Shown: positions 46,525 to 55,789 of the stretch, one piece after another
Position numbering within the stretch: position 1 is the first letter of the stretch
Layout: each line of letters begins with the position of its first letter
NCBI RefSeq assembly: GCF_003314995.1
Contig: NZ_QNRH01000001.1
Coordinates: 496,001 to 560,000, forward strand
Length of the DNA: 64,000 nucleotides
Source of the DNA: Pseudochrobactrum asaccharolyticum
GTDB lineage: Bacteria > Pseudomonadota > Alphaproteobacteria > Rhizobiales > Rhizobiaceae
Reading direction: 5' to 3'
The notes under the pieces: model-generated
The model's input: only the letters and a program-made list of their open reading frames with translations
Told to the model about the DNA's origin: nothing
Database searches by the model: none
Made by a program: the position numbers and the translations under genes

Positions 46525-46953
46525 ATGCCGGTTGAATCAAAATATCAGGTCTTGCGTCAGGTTCCGGATGTCCAGACCTATTGTCATTTGCGTGCAGCCA
46601 GCGGGCTTAGTGCAAAGACCGTTGAAGCCGCAGAGCGCGGTTTGAAAAATTCGTTGTTTGGCGTGCAAATTTCGGACGGTGAAAAGATCGTCGGCATCGG
46701 GCGCGTCATTGGTGACGGCGGTACGACCTATCAGGTTTGCGATATTGCAGTTTTGCCTGAACATCAGGGACAGGGGCTCGGCAAACTGATCATGACCGAG
46801 ATTATGGCTTATCTGGATGAGAATGCGCCGGAAAGTGCTTATGTCAGCCTGATCGCTGATGGTCCGGCTGCGCATCTTTATACCAAATATGGCTTCGCAC
46901 CGGTGACGCCTGCATCTATCGGTATGGCGTTCAAGGTTGGCCGTAAGGCTTAA
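46525..46953 (+). CDS. GNAT-family N-acetyltransferase
   Basis: A 142-residue acetyltransferase. VCDIAVLPEHQGQGLGKLIM is the beta4/acetyl-CoA loop block (HQGQGLG), and LYTKYGFAPVTPASIGM is the C-terminal motif. This arrangement with the N-terminal YCHLRAASGLSAKTVEAAERGL resembles proteins annotated as YitI/AttT-like acetyltransferases. Substrate unknown. It lies 77 bp after parC and is convergent with bpt. Confidence 0.87.
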   Translation: MPVESKYQVLRQVPDVQTYCHLRAASGLSAKTVEAAERGLKNSLFGVQISDGEKIVGIGRVIGDGGTTYQVCDIAVLPEHQGQGLGKLIMTEIMAYLDENAPESAYVSLIADGPAAHLYTKYGFAPVTPASIGMAFKVGRKA

Positions 46954-47012
46954 GATGAATCTCATTGTGAGATTTATTTCCTAACGGATTGAAATTAATA
47001 GAAAATAGTAAC

Positions 47013-47042
47013 ACACCCGCATAGTTTTATGCGGGTGTTTTT
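47013..47042. terminator. Bidirectional terminator between GNAT and bpt
   Basis: A perfect 11-bp stem (ACACCCGCATA / TATGCGGGTGT), loop GTTT, followed by T4. It ends two bases before the bpt stop codon. Confidence 0.88.
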
Positions 47043-47044
47043 GT

Positions 47045-47800
47045 TTAATCAGCAATATCTGTCAGCTGCCAGCCATTGGCTGTGAGATGTTCTTGCGGTT
47101 TATAACGGGTCTTATAATGCATTTTTGCAGAGCCGTTGACCCAATAACCGAGATAGACATGCGGCAGGCCAAGTGCATTACAGCGCATAATATGGTCGAG
47201 AATAATATAGGTTCCGATTGAGCGGTCAGCCAGTTCCGGATTGAAAAACGAATAGACCATGGAAACACCGTCACCCATCACATCGGTGAGTGCGGCAGCA
47301 ATCAGCGGCCCTTCGCCCTTGCCTGTGATCATCGTATCGGCGCCACGCATGCGGTATTCAATGATCTGTGTGTTGACGTGGCTGTCCTCAACCATCATCG
47401 CATAGTCCAGCACAGACATTTCTGACATGCCGCCATTATGGTGCCGGCTGTTGAGATAATCATGGAACAGCGCATATTGTTCTGAGCTGGGCTCCGCTTT
47501 ATTGGCGAAACCGATCAGATCCTGATTGCGTTTCCAGATACGGCGCATGGAGCGTGTCATCTTGAATTCGCCGGCCAGAATACGCACGGACACACAGGCG
47601 TTACAATTTTCACAAGCAGGGCGGTAAGCAATATTCTGAGAGCGGCGGAAACCTGCCTGCGTTAGCAGGTCATTCAGCTCCGGTGCGCGATTTCCAACCA
47701 GATGCGTAAAAACTTTGCGCTCGGCACGATTGTCCAGATACGGACATTCAGTCGGTGCGGTCAGGTAGAATTGCTGTGGTTGCGGTTGATGCTGTGTCAT
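47045..47800 (-). CDS. bpt: Aspartate/glutamate leucyltransferase (N-degron pathway)
   Basis: A 251-residue aminoacyl-tRNA protein transferase that adds Leu to N-terminal Asp or Glu of proteins, marking them for ClpAP. The N-terminal ATE domain has [19 protein letters not shown] and the Cys cluster [12 protein letters not shown]; the C-terminal GNAT-like part includes [20 protein letters not shown]. The frame opens at 47851, but ATG 47800 ([10 protein letters not shown]) is the usual start. Confidence 0.93.
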   Translation of the reverse strand: MTQHQPQPQQFYLTAPTECPYLDNRAERKVFTHLVGNRAPELNDLLTQAGFRRSQNIAYRPACENCNACVSVRILAGEFKMTRSMRRIWKRNQDLIGFANKAEPSSEQYALFHDYLNSRHHNGGMSEMSVLDYAMMVEDSHVNTQIIEYRMRGADTMITGKGEGPLIAAALTDVMGDGVSMVYSFFNPELADRSIGTYIILDHIMRCNALGLPHVYLGYWVNGSAKMHYKTRYKPQEHLTANGWQLTDIAD

Positions 47801-47973
47801 GATTTGCCCGTCAATACGACAATAAAGACGACTTGAAATTATACGTCTCAAATTGTGCAGTCAAAAGGCCTGCAGAATGGTTAATCATAATAGAATTGAG
47901 CAGGATGTAAAATCCCGCTTTCGTGAATTTGTAGTCATAGCGCATAAGCGACGATAATTAAGCTGATAATGCA

Positions 47974-48000
47974 AACAGCGCAGAAAACTCTGCGCTGTTA
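47974..48000 (-). terminator. Possible terminator of the RDD gene
   Basis: An 11-bp perfect stem (AACAGCGCAGA / TCTGCGCTGTT) lies 20 bp downstream of the RDD stop on the minus strand. No T tract follows in that direction. Confidence 0.4.
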
Positions 48001-48019
48001 AAATCTCTAAATGTTGTTG

Positions 48020-48490
48020 TTACGGATTGGTGCGTACAATCACCGCGCCGAGCAGCATATCATGCACTGCGCGTTTGTAGTCCAGAAACAGCGTTGCCAG
48101 CAGGATCAGCGGTGTCAGCAGCACATTGGCCGCCCAGAACAGCACCGAGTGCACAACGGCGAACACGCCGTCAATCGGTTTGCCGTCCATACGCTCAATC
48201 CGGATACCCATCATGCGCATACCTGTTGTGGCTTTATTCGGACCACCGACAGTAAAATACACATAAGGCAATGCCACCAGCGGCAGCAAAATACCGTAGA
48301 GCATCCAGCCAAGACCCAGTGTCAGAATGCCGAGAAAGGCAATCAAAATGGCAACCGGAATACACAGCAGCAGCACAATGAAATAGTCGATCAGAAAGGC
48401 GAAAATACGCCTTGATCGCACACCTTCATAGAGGCGGCGGTCTTCAAAACGCGGCAGAACAATATCATGGTTGATTGTTCGGTCATTCAT
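48020..48490 (-). CDS. RDD-family membrane protein
   Basis: A 156-residue membrane protein with three hydrophobic helices. RRIFAFLIDYFIVLLLCIP is the RDD signature (Arg, then Asp in the first helix), and NKATTGMRMMGIRIERMDGK is the conserved cytosolic loop. Function of the family is uncertain; some members are linked to ion exchange. It is alone between bpt and hemB, all three reading in the same direction. Confidence 0.87.
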   Translation of the reverse strand: MNDRTINHDIVLPRFEDRRLYEGVRSRRIFAFLIDYFIVLLLCIPVAILIAFLGILTLGLGWMLYGILLPLVALPYVYFTVGGPNKATTGMRMMGIRIERMDGKPIDGVFAVVHSVLFWAANVLLTPLILLATLFLDYKRAVHDMLLGAVIVRTNP

Positions 48491-48587
48491 CGGCTTATGA
48501 TTGCTCCTTATACTCTCTTATAAGTTGAGAGATAGGAGGCACACAGCCGGATTTCAAGGTTTTATGTTTCGATGAGCTAAAATACAA

Positions 48588-48621
48588 AAGAGCACATCCT
48601 GCTTCAGCAGAATGTGCTCTT
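48588..48621 (-). terminator. Terminator after hemB
   Basis: A long stem with AAGAGCACAT / ATGTGCTCTT and one internal mismatch is followed on the minus strand by TTTTGTATTTT. It lies 20 bp after the hemB stop. Confidence 0.85.
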
Positions 48622-48641
48622 CATAGATATTATAAGCCGGA

Positions 48642-49643
48642 TCAGGCGTTTTTGAGCTTCTCAGCCACTTCCAGCGCGAAATAAGTGAGAATACCGTCGC
48701 AACCGGCACGTTTAAACGCCAGCAGGCTTTCCATCATGACTTTTTCTTCGTCAATCCAGCCATTCTGACCGGCGGCTTTGATCATCGCATATTCACCGGA
48801 GACCTGATAAGCGAAGGTCGGCAGCGCGAACTGGCTTTTGATACGCTGAATAATATCAAGATAAGGCATGCCAGGTTTGATCATCAGCATGTCTGCGCCC
48901 TCACACACATCCTGCTCGGCTTCTCGCAACGCTTCATCCGTATTGGCCGGATCAAGGTAATAGGTTTTCTTGTCGCCTTTCAGAACACCGGCAGTGCCGA
49001 TTGCTTCACGGTAAGGGCCGTAGAATGCAGAGGCGAATTTGGTGGCATAGGACATGATCGGCAGGTGCTGGAAGCCGTTGGCATCCAGTGCGTCGCGGAT
49101 GGCACCGATGCGGCCGTCCATCATGTCAGAAGGTGCAATAATATCCGCACCGGCTTCAGCCTGTGCCAGTGCACCGCGTACAACAACCTCGACGGATTCA
49201 TCATTGAGAATAATACCGTCGCGCAGAATTCCGTCGTGGCCATCCGTTGTGAAAGGATCGAGCGCAGCATCAGTGATAATGCCGATTTCCGGCACTTCTT
49301 TCTTGATCGCACGGGTGACTGAATTGATCAGATTGTCCGGATTGGCGATATAGGAGCCATCTTGCGTTTTAATATGAGCCGGTTCATTCGGAAAAGGAGC
49401 AATTGCCGGAATACCAAGCTTGGCAGCTTTTTCTGCCTGACGCACTGCCATATCCACGGAATAGCGATGCACGCCTGGCATCGCAGCAATAGGAGAGGCA
49501 ACATTGTTACCTTCGCACACAAAGAACGGCCAGATCAGATCATTAACGCTTAACGCATTTTCCTGAACCAGACGGCGGGACCATTCGGTGCGGCGGGTAC
49601 GACGCAGGCGGCGGCTTTGGGTGATTTCATCAATATTACGCAT
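48642..49643 (-). CDS. hemB: Porphobilinogen synthase (5-aminolevulinate dehydratase)
   Basis: A 333-residue enzyme that condenses two 5-aminolevulinate molecules into porphobilinogen for haem. Both Schiff-base lysines are present, in YATKFASAFYGPYRE and LMIKPGMPYLDII. The metal-site segment is Asp-rich (DAALDPFTTDGHDG) instead of the Cys-rich Zn form, which points to the Mg-type enzyme of alphaproteobacteria and plants. ATG 49643 follows AAAGG. Confidence 0.96.
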   Translation of the reverse strand: MRNIDEITQSRRLRRTRRTEWSRRLVQENALSVNDLIWPFFVCEGNNVASPIAAMPGVHRYSVDMAVRQAEKAAKLGIPAIAPFPNEPAHIKTQDGSYIANPDNLINSVTRAIKKEVPEIGIITDAALDPFTTDGHDGILRDGIILNDESVEVVVRGALAQAEAGADIIAPSDMMDGRIGAIRDALDANGFQHLPIMSYATKFASAFYGPYREAIGTAGVLKGDKKTYYLDPANTDEALREAEQDVCEGADMLMIKPGMPYLDIIQRIKSQFALPTFAYQVSGEYAMIKAAGQNGWIDEEKVMMESLLAFKRAGCDGILTYFALEVAEKLKNA

Positions 49644-49903
49644 AATACCTTTTCCGTAATTCGGCGTAAGGAAAGGCGGGATCAGGCTATTCTATAGTCT
49701 GGAGATACCGCGCAGGCCAGATCAGGAGCCTTAACACTCTAATTGCGGTAACAGCTTGATAAAAACGCTTTTTGAGGTGTGAAACATTGCCGCGCTTAAG
49801 ATTGGGAAGGCCTGTAATATGCAATGTTAAGCTATGGCCTTGGTTGAAAAATTAGCTACAGTCTGACCAGATAGCGCTAAAATATATTTGCGGGCAGGAG
49901 AAA

Positions 49904-51001
49904 ATGATGGACAAGGCACAGCAGTCAGCAACCTCTCATGCAGGTTCAGTGGATTTCGGCGGCGATGATGAAATCGGCTTTGCTGTGCATGGTGCTGTAG
50001 GCTTAATCCGGCTGACCCGCCCGAAAGCGCTGAATGCCCTGACCCATAAAATGATTCAAGCTATGGAACGGGCTTTATTGCAATGGGCAGATGATCCGCA
50101 GATCAAAACCATTCTTATCGAAGGTGAAGGACGCGCTTTCTGTGCCGGAGGTGATGTCGTTGCCGCCTATCACGCCGGTAAAAATGGCGCGCCGGCCTAT
50201 GATTTCTTTAAAGATGAATATCGGCTCAACCGGTTGATTGCGGCCTATAAGAAACCCTATGTGGCTCTGCTTGACGGTATTACGATGGGCGGTGGTGCCG
50301 GTGTGTCCGTGCATGGTTCACACCGGATCGTGACAGAAAACACGATGTTTGCGATGCCGGAAAGTGGTATCGGCTTTTTCACCGATGTCGGCGGCAGTGC
50401 TTTTTTACCTGCATTGCCGGAGAAGTTCGGTTTCTATCTCGGCTTAACCGGCTCTGCTATTCGTTGGGGCGATTGTCTGCATAGCGGCATTGCAACCCAT
50501 GCTCTGAAAGCTGATCAACTGGATATGCTGCGTTCAAAGCTGATTGCCGGTGAAAATCCTGATGATATTCTGAGCACTATGCCGATGAGCGAACCGGAAT
50601 GGGAGACTTCCGAGCAGGACAGGGCGCTGACCACCCGCTGTTGCAGGGCAGACAGCATTGAGCAGATTATTGCGAATTTCACTGCAGCCGGAGAGGCCGG
50701 TGATGAAAAAGCTGCCGCAATTGCGGATTTGCTCGGCAAGCGCTCTCCGACCAGTTTGAAGGCGATTTTTACACTTTTTCAGGATGCAGAAGCATTTATT
50801 CGTGCAAACAACCAACTGAGTTACAGCGCACGCTTGGATAGGCAGATGCAAATAGAGTACGCTCTGGCAGAGATTCTGCTGCAAGGGCATGATTTCTATG
50901 CGGGGATTGGCGCTGTTCTGATTGAAAAGACCGGCAATCCTGTGTGGAAACCAGCAAGTCTGGCGGATGTGAAACTGCCCGATTTCGTGCAGCATAATTG
51001 A
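49904..51001 (+). CDS. 3-hydroxyisobutyryl-CoA hydrolase-like enoyl-CoA hydratase family protein
   Basis: A 365-residue crotonase-fold enzyme. GEGRAFCAGGDVVAAYHAGK contains the oxyanion-hole Gly-Gly-Asp; MPESGIGFFTDVGGSAFLPA holds the catalytic Glu and the Asp that define the HIBYL-CoA hydrolase branch, and the extended C-terminal domain gives the longer length than simple hydratases (about 260). It probably works in valine breakdown. AGGAG precedes tandem ATG codons at 49904/49907. Confidence 0.9.
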   Translation: MMDKAQQSATSHAGSVDFGGDDEIGFAVHGAVGLIRLTRPKALNALTHKMIQAMERALLQWADDPQIKTILIEGEGRAFCAGGDVVAAYHAGKNGAPAYDFFKDEYRLNRLIAAYKKPYVALLDGITMGGGAGVSVHGSHRIVTENTMFAMPESGIGFFTDVGGSAFLPALPEKFGFYLGLTGSAIRWGDCLHSGIATHALKADQLDMLRSKLIAGENPDDILSTMPMSEPEWETSEQDRALTTRCCRADSIEQIIANFTAAGEAGDEKAAAIADLLGKRSPTSLKAIFTLFQDAEAFIRANNQLSYSARLDRQMQIEYALAEILLQGHDFYAGIGAVLIEKTGNPVWKPASLADVKLPDFVQHN

Positions 51002-51056
51002 ATAAACCGTTGCAGAGACGCAGCTTTGCATTTGCAATGGTAATGAGATGAAGAGC

Positions 51057-51082
51057 GAGCTGTTTCAAACATGAAACAGCTC
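51057..51082. repeat. Perfect 11-bp palindrome upstream of the DUF6163 gene
   Basis: The arms GAGCTGTTTCA (51057-51067) and TGAAACAGCTC (51072-51082) are exact reverse complements around AACA. It overlaps an ATG at 51071 that would otherwise start the DUF6163 frame. It could be an operator or a terminator-like hairpin (no T tract). Confidence 0.75.
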
Positions 51083-51103
51083 CGAATAAAGGTAAAGAAC
51101 CGC

Positions 51104-51535
51104 ATGGTGGATGATCAGCTGAGATTACGCACGGGAGATTCAGCCCTGCATAGCTGGTTCGTTCTGTTCATGCGGTTTGTTGCACTCGTTTGCCTTGCCG
51201 GTGGTATTTATTATTGGATGCGTCTGATCGGCCTTTATCCGGGATTGCTGTGGCGTTTCGATCTGATGCCCTGGCAGTGGCAAACCGTCAGCGTAAGTCT
51301 TGCCGTTGCCTTGCCGATTGTTGCTACCGGCTTATGGATCCGCGCCTCATGGGGCGCTGTGCTTTGGGTGATAACAGCTTTGGCACAGGCATTGATTTAC
51401 ACAATTTTTGCACGTTCTTTTGAATATTTTCCGGCCTTGGCAGCGCTGAATGTCGGCTTCCTGCTGATCTACATCGTATTCCGTATCGGCTTGTTTATGC
51501 AGGGAAAAAGAGCACTGGCAACGCCGGTACGCTAA
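51104..51535 (+). CDS. DUF6163-family membrane protein
   Basis: About 143 residues with four hydrophobic helices (starting near residues 17, 60, 85 and 110). The sequence YYWMRLIGLYPGLLWRFDLM and the final helix LIYIVFRIGLFMQGKRAL fit the small membrane proteins found beside ldtR in Rhizobiales. Two starts are possible: ATG 51071, inside a perfect palindrome, and ATG 51104, which has AAAGG upstream; I prefer 51104. Function unknown; the link to ldtR/ldtP suggests an envelope role. Confidence 0.78.
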   Translation: MVDDQLRLRTGDSALHSWFVLFMRFVALVCLAGGIYYWMRLIGLYPGLLWRFDLMPWQWQTVSVSLAVALPIVATGLWIRASWGAVLWVITALAQALIYTIFARSFEYFPALAALNVGFLLIYIVFRIGLFMQGKRALATPVR

Positions 51536-51726
51536 CTGCGGCACTCCCTGCCTCATGAGTTTTCAGTTGAATAACCGGCCGTTAACCGGTTGTTAGCCTT
51601 GCGGCTTAAGCCGAATTTCACCGCTGCTTCTTACAGTCATCGCTAAGCACTATGCCGGTTTTCTGCATGTCACACAGGGATATGTGGTGCTGCTGGCTTT
51701 TGCTTTGAAAAGCGGAGACAAGCTGA

Positions 51727-52278
51727 ATGCAAACGCACGAGCCGTTTCAGACAACACATTGCGGAGCAGGGCACAAGGATGCCCTTGCAGGCTATGAGAC
51801 TGTGCAAAGCGCAGAGCATGGCTCAGGCTTGCAGGTGTTATGTCTGGAAGTTGAGCGTCAGCTGAACCGCCATTACAGACGTTTGCTGGCTTTTTTCCAC
51901 GGCGCATTTTCTGACAGGCAGAACTATCCGTTAAATGCGGAGCAGGCGGTAATGCTGTTTTGTATCGGCAATGGCCTGCGCGATACGGCGCAGCTTTATC
52001 GCACGATTGAGCCTCTATCCTCGCAGACCGTGATTATGCTCGCCAGCCTGATTGCACAGGGGTATGTGGTTTCTGCCGCTGAAAGCTCCGATGATCTGAC
52101 AGTCCTGAGATTGACAGCGAAGGGGCAGGCCGTCGCCGATGGTCTTTTCGAGCTTTATGATTACGTGTTTCTCGATGGTGCAGGGCGCGATGTGCCGGAT
52201 GCGACACGTCTGGCTTCAATGCATAATTCGCTCTGGCGCTTGCAGCGCTTCAGCCTTGTTAAAGCCGCAGCCGTATAA
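51727..52278 (+). CDS. ldtR: MarR-type transcription regulator LdtR
   Basis: A 183-residue winged-helix regulator. The recognition region (about 75-135) includes LNAEQAVMLFCIGNGLRDTAQLY and SSQTVIMLASLIAQGYVV; the wing follows as SSDDLTVLRLTAKGQAVADG. The N-terminal extension of about 45 residues is normal for this branch. In Liberibacter and Sinorhizobium LdtR activates the neighbouring L,D-transpeptidase gene and responds to small molecules. GGAG precedes ATG 51727. Confidence 0.88.
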   Translation: MQTHEPFQTTHCGAGHKDALAGYETVQSAEHGSGLQVLCLEVERQLNRHYRRLLAFFHGAFSDRQNYPLNAEQAVMLFCIGNGLRDTAQLYRTIEPLSSQTVIMLASLIAQGYVVSAAESSDDLTVLRLTAKGQAVADGLFELYDYVFLDGAGRDVPDATRLASMHNSLWRLQRFSLVKAAAV

Positions 52279-52648
52279 ATCCGTCGGATAAGACCAGCCT
52301 TTATCGTTGCTGAATCGCCACAATTCCGGATTAAGCATATTTATGATAGTCATTTTTAGCTCATGATAATGATAAGAGCTTGCCGGAATGCTTACAGACA
52401 TGTTTAAGCCACAAAACTGTTTATAGCGGTTAAGTCCGGCAGGATGTTTGGCGTCCATGCAACTGATGTGAGTTTGATCAGTTATACTGCTATTCGGGTT
52501 GATTATTGTTTCAGAGTTAAATTGTGAGCAGGGAAAGCGAAGCGGCTTTTCTGTTGATCTGCCTGTGTCGCACAGTCTTGCGATGGGAATTCTGGCGATG
52601 TGAATTCCGGTGAGCAAGTTGCTGTTGCTGCGGAGTGAGGATGAAAAT
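52279..52648. other. ldtR-ldtP intergenic region with a candidate operator
   Basis: 370 bp without a gene. At 52358-52380 there is an imperfect palindrome with AGCTC / GAGCT ends and an ATGATAATGAT centre. It is the best candidate binding site for LdtR, but this is inference. The leader contains GAGG before ATG 52649. Confidence 0.45.
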
Positions 52649-53956
52649 ATGAAGCATAGTGTAAAAGACGGAAAAACAGCAAAGGCGCTTGATCGCCGTT
52701 TGTTTTTGCGTGGCGCTGCCGGTCTGGGACTGGCTGCTTTGTCGGTGCCAGCGGCTACTTCCGCTGCATTTGCTCAGGCTGTGGGTCTGAATGATGTGCT
52801 GTCATCCGGTCGTCGCGGTAACTGGAGTGATACATTTGATGCGCGCGGTACTGGTGGTGCCAAAGCCATTGCAACCAACCAGCCAATCATGAGCCCGCAG
52901 ACGCTGAATTATATCAGCGCGGCGATCAATCAGTATAATATGATTGTTGCCAATGGCGGCTGGCCGACAGTGCCAGGCAATGAGCGCCTGCGCTTAGGCA
53001 TGAAAAGTCAGGTTGTGCCGATCCTGCGCCAGCGTCTGATGATTTCCGGCGATCTGCCGGAGGGTATCGGTTCTTCTACTTCCTTTGATACCTATGTGGA
53101 TGCTGCCGTGAAGCGTTTTCAGGCGCGTCATGGTTTGCCAGCCGATGGTGTAATGGGCGATATGACCTATAAGGCGCTCAATGTCAGTGCCGATGTTCGT
53201 CTCGGTCAGCTCAATACCAATCTGCAGCGTCTTGGCTCTCTTGCCAATGTTGATCAGACCCGCTTCGTGATGGTCAATATTCCGGCAGCACAGATCGAGG
53301 CGATTGAAAACGGCCGCGTTGTGCAGCGCCATACGGCCGTTGTCGGTAAGATCGATCGCCAGACACCGATCCTGACTTCAAAAATCCACGAAGTGATCCT
53401 CAACCCGTACTGGACAGCGCCAAAGTCGATTATCCGCAAGGATATCATTCCTTTGATGCGTAAAGACCCGCAATATCTGACCAAAAACAAGATCCGTCTT
53501 TATAATGGACAAGGGCAGGAAGTGCCGCCGGAAACCGTTGACTGGAATACGGAAGATGCTGTGAAGCTGATGTTCCGTCAGGATCCGGGCAAGATCAATG
53601 CTATGGCATCGACCAAGATCAACTTCCATAATGCCCATGCTGTTTATATGCATGATACGCCGCAAAAGGGCACGTTCAACAATCTGATGCGTTTTGACTC
53701 ATCCGGCTGTATCCGTGTGCAAAATATCCGCGATCTCGATGTGTGGCTGTTGAAAAACACCAATGGCTGGTCGCGTGACAGCATTGAGGAAACCATCAAG
53801 AGTGGTCAGAATAACCCGATCCAGCTTGCTGATCCTGTGCCGCTGTATTTTGTTTATATCTCGGCATGGTCAACCGGTGACGGTATTCCGCAGTTCCGTG
53901 ATGATATTTACAAGATGGACGGCGCTTCTGAACTGGCTATTGGTACTGCGATCTGA
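52649..53956 (+). CDS. ldtP: L,D-transpeptidase LdtP (YkuD family)
   Basis: A 435-residue peptidoglycan cross-linking enzyme. Residues 15-22 (DRRLFLRG) form a twin-arginine motif followed by a hydrophobic stretch to about 42, so export may go through Tat. A peptidoglycan-binding domain (about 130-190, DAAVKRFQARHGLPADGVMG) precedes the YkuD catalytic domain with His335 and Cys354 (SSGCIRVQN). The frame opens at GTG 52610; ATG 52649 is chosen from its ribosome binding site. It makes 3-3 cross-links or attaches proteins to peptidoglycan. Confidence 0.93.
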   Translation: MKHSVKDGKTAKALDRRLFLRGAAGLGLAALSVPAATSAAFAQAVGLNDVLSSGRRGNWSDTFDARGTGGAKAIATNQPIMSPQTLNYISAAINQYNMIVANGGWPTVPGNERLRLGMKSQVVPILRQRLMISGDLPEGIGSSTSFDTYVDAAVKRFQARHGLPADGVMGDMTYKALNVSADVRLGQLNTNLQRLGSLANVDQTRFVMVNIPAAQIEAIENGRVVQRHTAVVGKIDRQTPILTSKIHEVILNPYWTAPKSIIRKDIIPLMRKDPQYLTKNKIRLYNGQGQEVPPETVDWNTEDAVKLMFRQDPGKINAMASTKINFHNAHAVYMHDTPQKGTFNNLMRFDSSGCIRVQNIRDLDVWLLKNTNGWSRDSIEETIKSGQNNPIQLADPVPLYFVYISAWSTGDGIPQFRDDIYKMDGASELAIGTAI

Positions 53957-54058
53957 GATTTTTAGTCTTGGAGCATAAAAACAGCAGGGCAGTTTTGAAA
54001 AAGACAGCAGCCGGTTTACTCTCAAAACTGCCTTCTGTGCATAAGATAATTTACTGAT

Positions 54059-54083
54059 AAAGCCGCCTTCGGGCGGCTTTTTT
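54059..54083 (+). terminator. Terminator downstream of ldtP
   Basis: A perfect 9-bp stem (AAAGCCGCC / GGCGGCTTT) with the extra-stable TTCG tetraloop, followed by TTT. Confidence 0.88.
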
Positions 54084-54261
54084 GTATCTTAAACGATATA
54101 AATCGGACTTTAGCCGTTTTACGTCATGAGATATCGCCTGCTGGCCATGGAGCAGTCATGACAAGTGTGATATTGCCACCCGACATAGGAATGCGCTAAG
54201 CCGCAAGCTACATTGAATTTACGTGCTTTTTGTTCTGCATTTTGATATGCGGATGAACATT

Positions 54262-54322
54262 GAGCGTATCCCGAAAAGTGGGAACCGGTTTTCGGATAAG
54301 ATACGCGTCAAAAACAAATAGC
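54262..54322 (+). repeat. Rhizobiales-type palindromic repeat, copy C
   Basis: Nested arms GCGTATC / GATACGC and CCGAAAA / TTTTCGG enclose GTGGGAACCGG. It then continues with GCGTCAAAAACAAATAG. The AAAAGTGGGAACCGGTTTT core matches copy A exactly. A weaker relative lies at 56650-56690. Confidence 0.75.
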
Positions 54323-54415
54323 GAGGAATTCCATGACCGTCGCAAACAGGCGACGGGAGTGGTGTCTGATTGACTTTTGACTGGGAAATTGACTGGGAAC
54401 CGGAAGGAATAGGAT

Positions 54416-55723
54416 ATGTCGCAGGCGAACGGTGCTTCTCTCGAAGCATTCTTTAATAAGGGTCTTGAAGAAGCGGATGCTGAAATTTTCGGCGCAATCC
54501 GCAAGGAACTTGGCCGTCAGCGTCACGAAATCGAGCTGATCGCATCGGAAAACATCGTTTCCCGCGCAGTGCTTGAAGCTCAGGGTTCAATCCTCACCAA
54601 CAAATATGCCGAAGGTTATCCGGGCAAGCGTTATTACGGCGGTTGCCAGTATGTTGATATCGTCGAAGAACTGGCGATTGAACGTGCGAAAAAGCTGTTC
54701 GGCGCAGAATTCGTCAACGTGCAGCCGAATTCCGGCAGCCAGATGAACCAGGCTGTATTCCTTGCGCTGTTGCAGCCGGGCGATACATTCATGGGTCTTG
54801 ATCTGAATTCCGGTGGTCACCTGACCCACGGTTCTCCGGTAAATATGTCCGGTAAATGGTTCAATGTTGTATCTTATGGTGTACGTGAAGACGATCACCT
54901 GCTGGATATGGACGAAGTGGCACGTCTTGCCCGCGAACATAAACCAAAGCTGATTCTGGCCGGTGGTACTGCTTATTCCCGTATCTGGGACTGGAAGCGC
55001 TTCCGTGAGATCGCCGATGAAATCGGTGCTTATCTGATGGTTGATATGGCGCATATCGCGGGTCTGGTTGCTGCCGGTGTTCATCCGTCACCAGTGCCGC
55101 ATGCGCATGTTTGCACCACAACCACGCATAAATCCCTGCGCGGTCCGCGCGGTGGTATGATCATGACCAATGACGGTGATCTGGCCAAGAAGTTCAACTC
55201 GGCTGTATTCCCTGGTCTTCAGGGCGGCCCGCTGATGCATGTGATCGCCGGTAAAGCGGTAGCACTGGCAGAAGCTCTGCAGCCGGAATTCAAGCTCTAT
55301 GCACAGAATGTTGTGGCAAATGCCAAGGCTCTGTCAGAGAACCTGAAGAAAAACGGTCTTGATATCGTTTCCGGCGGCACTGACAACCACTTGATGCTGG
55401 TTGATCTGCGTCCGAAGAATGCAACGGGTAAGCGCGCTGAAGCAGCACTGGGTCGTGCAAATATCACCACCAACAAAAACGGTATTCCGTTTGATCCTGA
55501 AAAGCCTTTTGTAACCTCCGGTATCCGCCTCGGCACACCGGCCGGTACAACCCGCGGCTTCGGCATTAAAGAATTCGAACAGATCGGCGATATGATCACC
55601 GAAGTGCTCGATGGTCTGAAAACAGCCAATTCTGATGAAGGCAATGCCGCTGTTGAAGCTGCTGTTCAGAAGAAGGTTATTGAACTGACAGCAAACTTCC
55701 CGATGTATGGCTATCAGGGCTAA
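54416..55723 (+). CDS. glyA: Serine hydroxymethyltransferase
   Basis: A 435-residue PLP enzyme that converts serine and THF to glycine and 5,10-methylene-THF. PLP binds Lys239 in [21 protein letters not shown] (42-49) and [11 protein letters not shown] are the conserved substrate and cofactor blocks. Length and blocks match bacterial GlyA closely. It begins the core cluster with nrdR and the rib genes, though a terminator and a gap separate it from nrdR. Confidence 0.98.
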   Translation: MSQANGASLEAFFNKGLEEADAEIFGAIRKELGRQRHEIELIASENIVSRAVLEAQGSILTNKYAEGYPGKRYYGGCQYVDIVEELAIERAKKLFGAEFVNVQPNSGSQMNQAVFLALLQPGDTFMGLDLNSGGHLTHGSPVNMSGKWFNVVSYGVREDDHLLDMDEVARLAREHKPKLILAGGTAYSRIWDWKRFREIADEIGAYLMVDMAHIAGLVAAGVHPSPVPHAHVCTTTTHKSLRGPRGGMIMTNDGDLAKKFNSAVFPGLQGGPLMHVIAGKAVALAEALQPEFKLYAQNVVANAKALSENLKKNGLDIVSGGTDNHLMLVDLRPKNATGKRAEAALGRANITTNKNGIPFDPEKPFVTSGIRLGTPAGTTRGFGIKEFEQIGDMITEVLDGLKTANSDEGNAAVEAAVQKKVIELTANFPMYGYQG

Positions 55724-55751
55724 GCTTGCTTTGCTGATGTTGTAAAAAATG

Positions 55752-55789
55752 ACGCCGCGTATCACATAAGTGTTACGCGGCGTTTTTAT
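55752..55789 (+). terminator. Terminator after glyA
   Basis: A perfect 10-bp stem (ACGCCGCGTA / TACGCGGCGT), extended by CAC / GTG after one mismatch, is followed by TTTT. Confidence 0.88.

Larger units (their letters stand above)
53957..54415. other. ldtP-glyA intergenic region
   Basis: About 460 bp without a gene. It holds an 11-bp inverted repeat with a 23-base loop (GGCAGTTTTGA 53988-53998 and TCAAAACTGCC 54022-54032), the UUCG terminator at 54059-54083, and repeat copy C at 54262-54322. The glyA promoter must lie between these or after 54322. No riboswitch was recognised. Confidence 0.5.
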
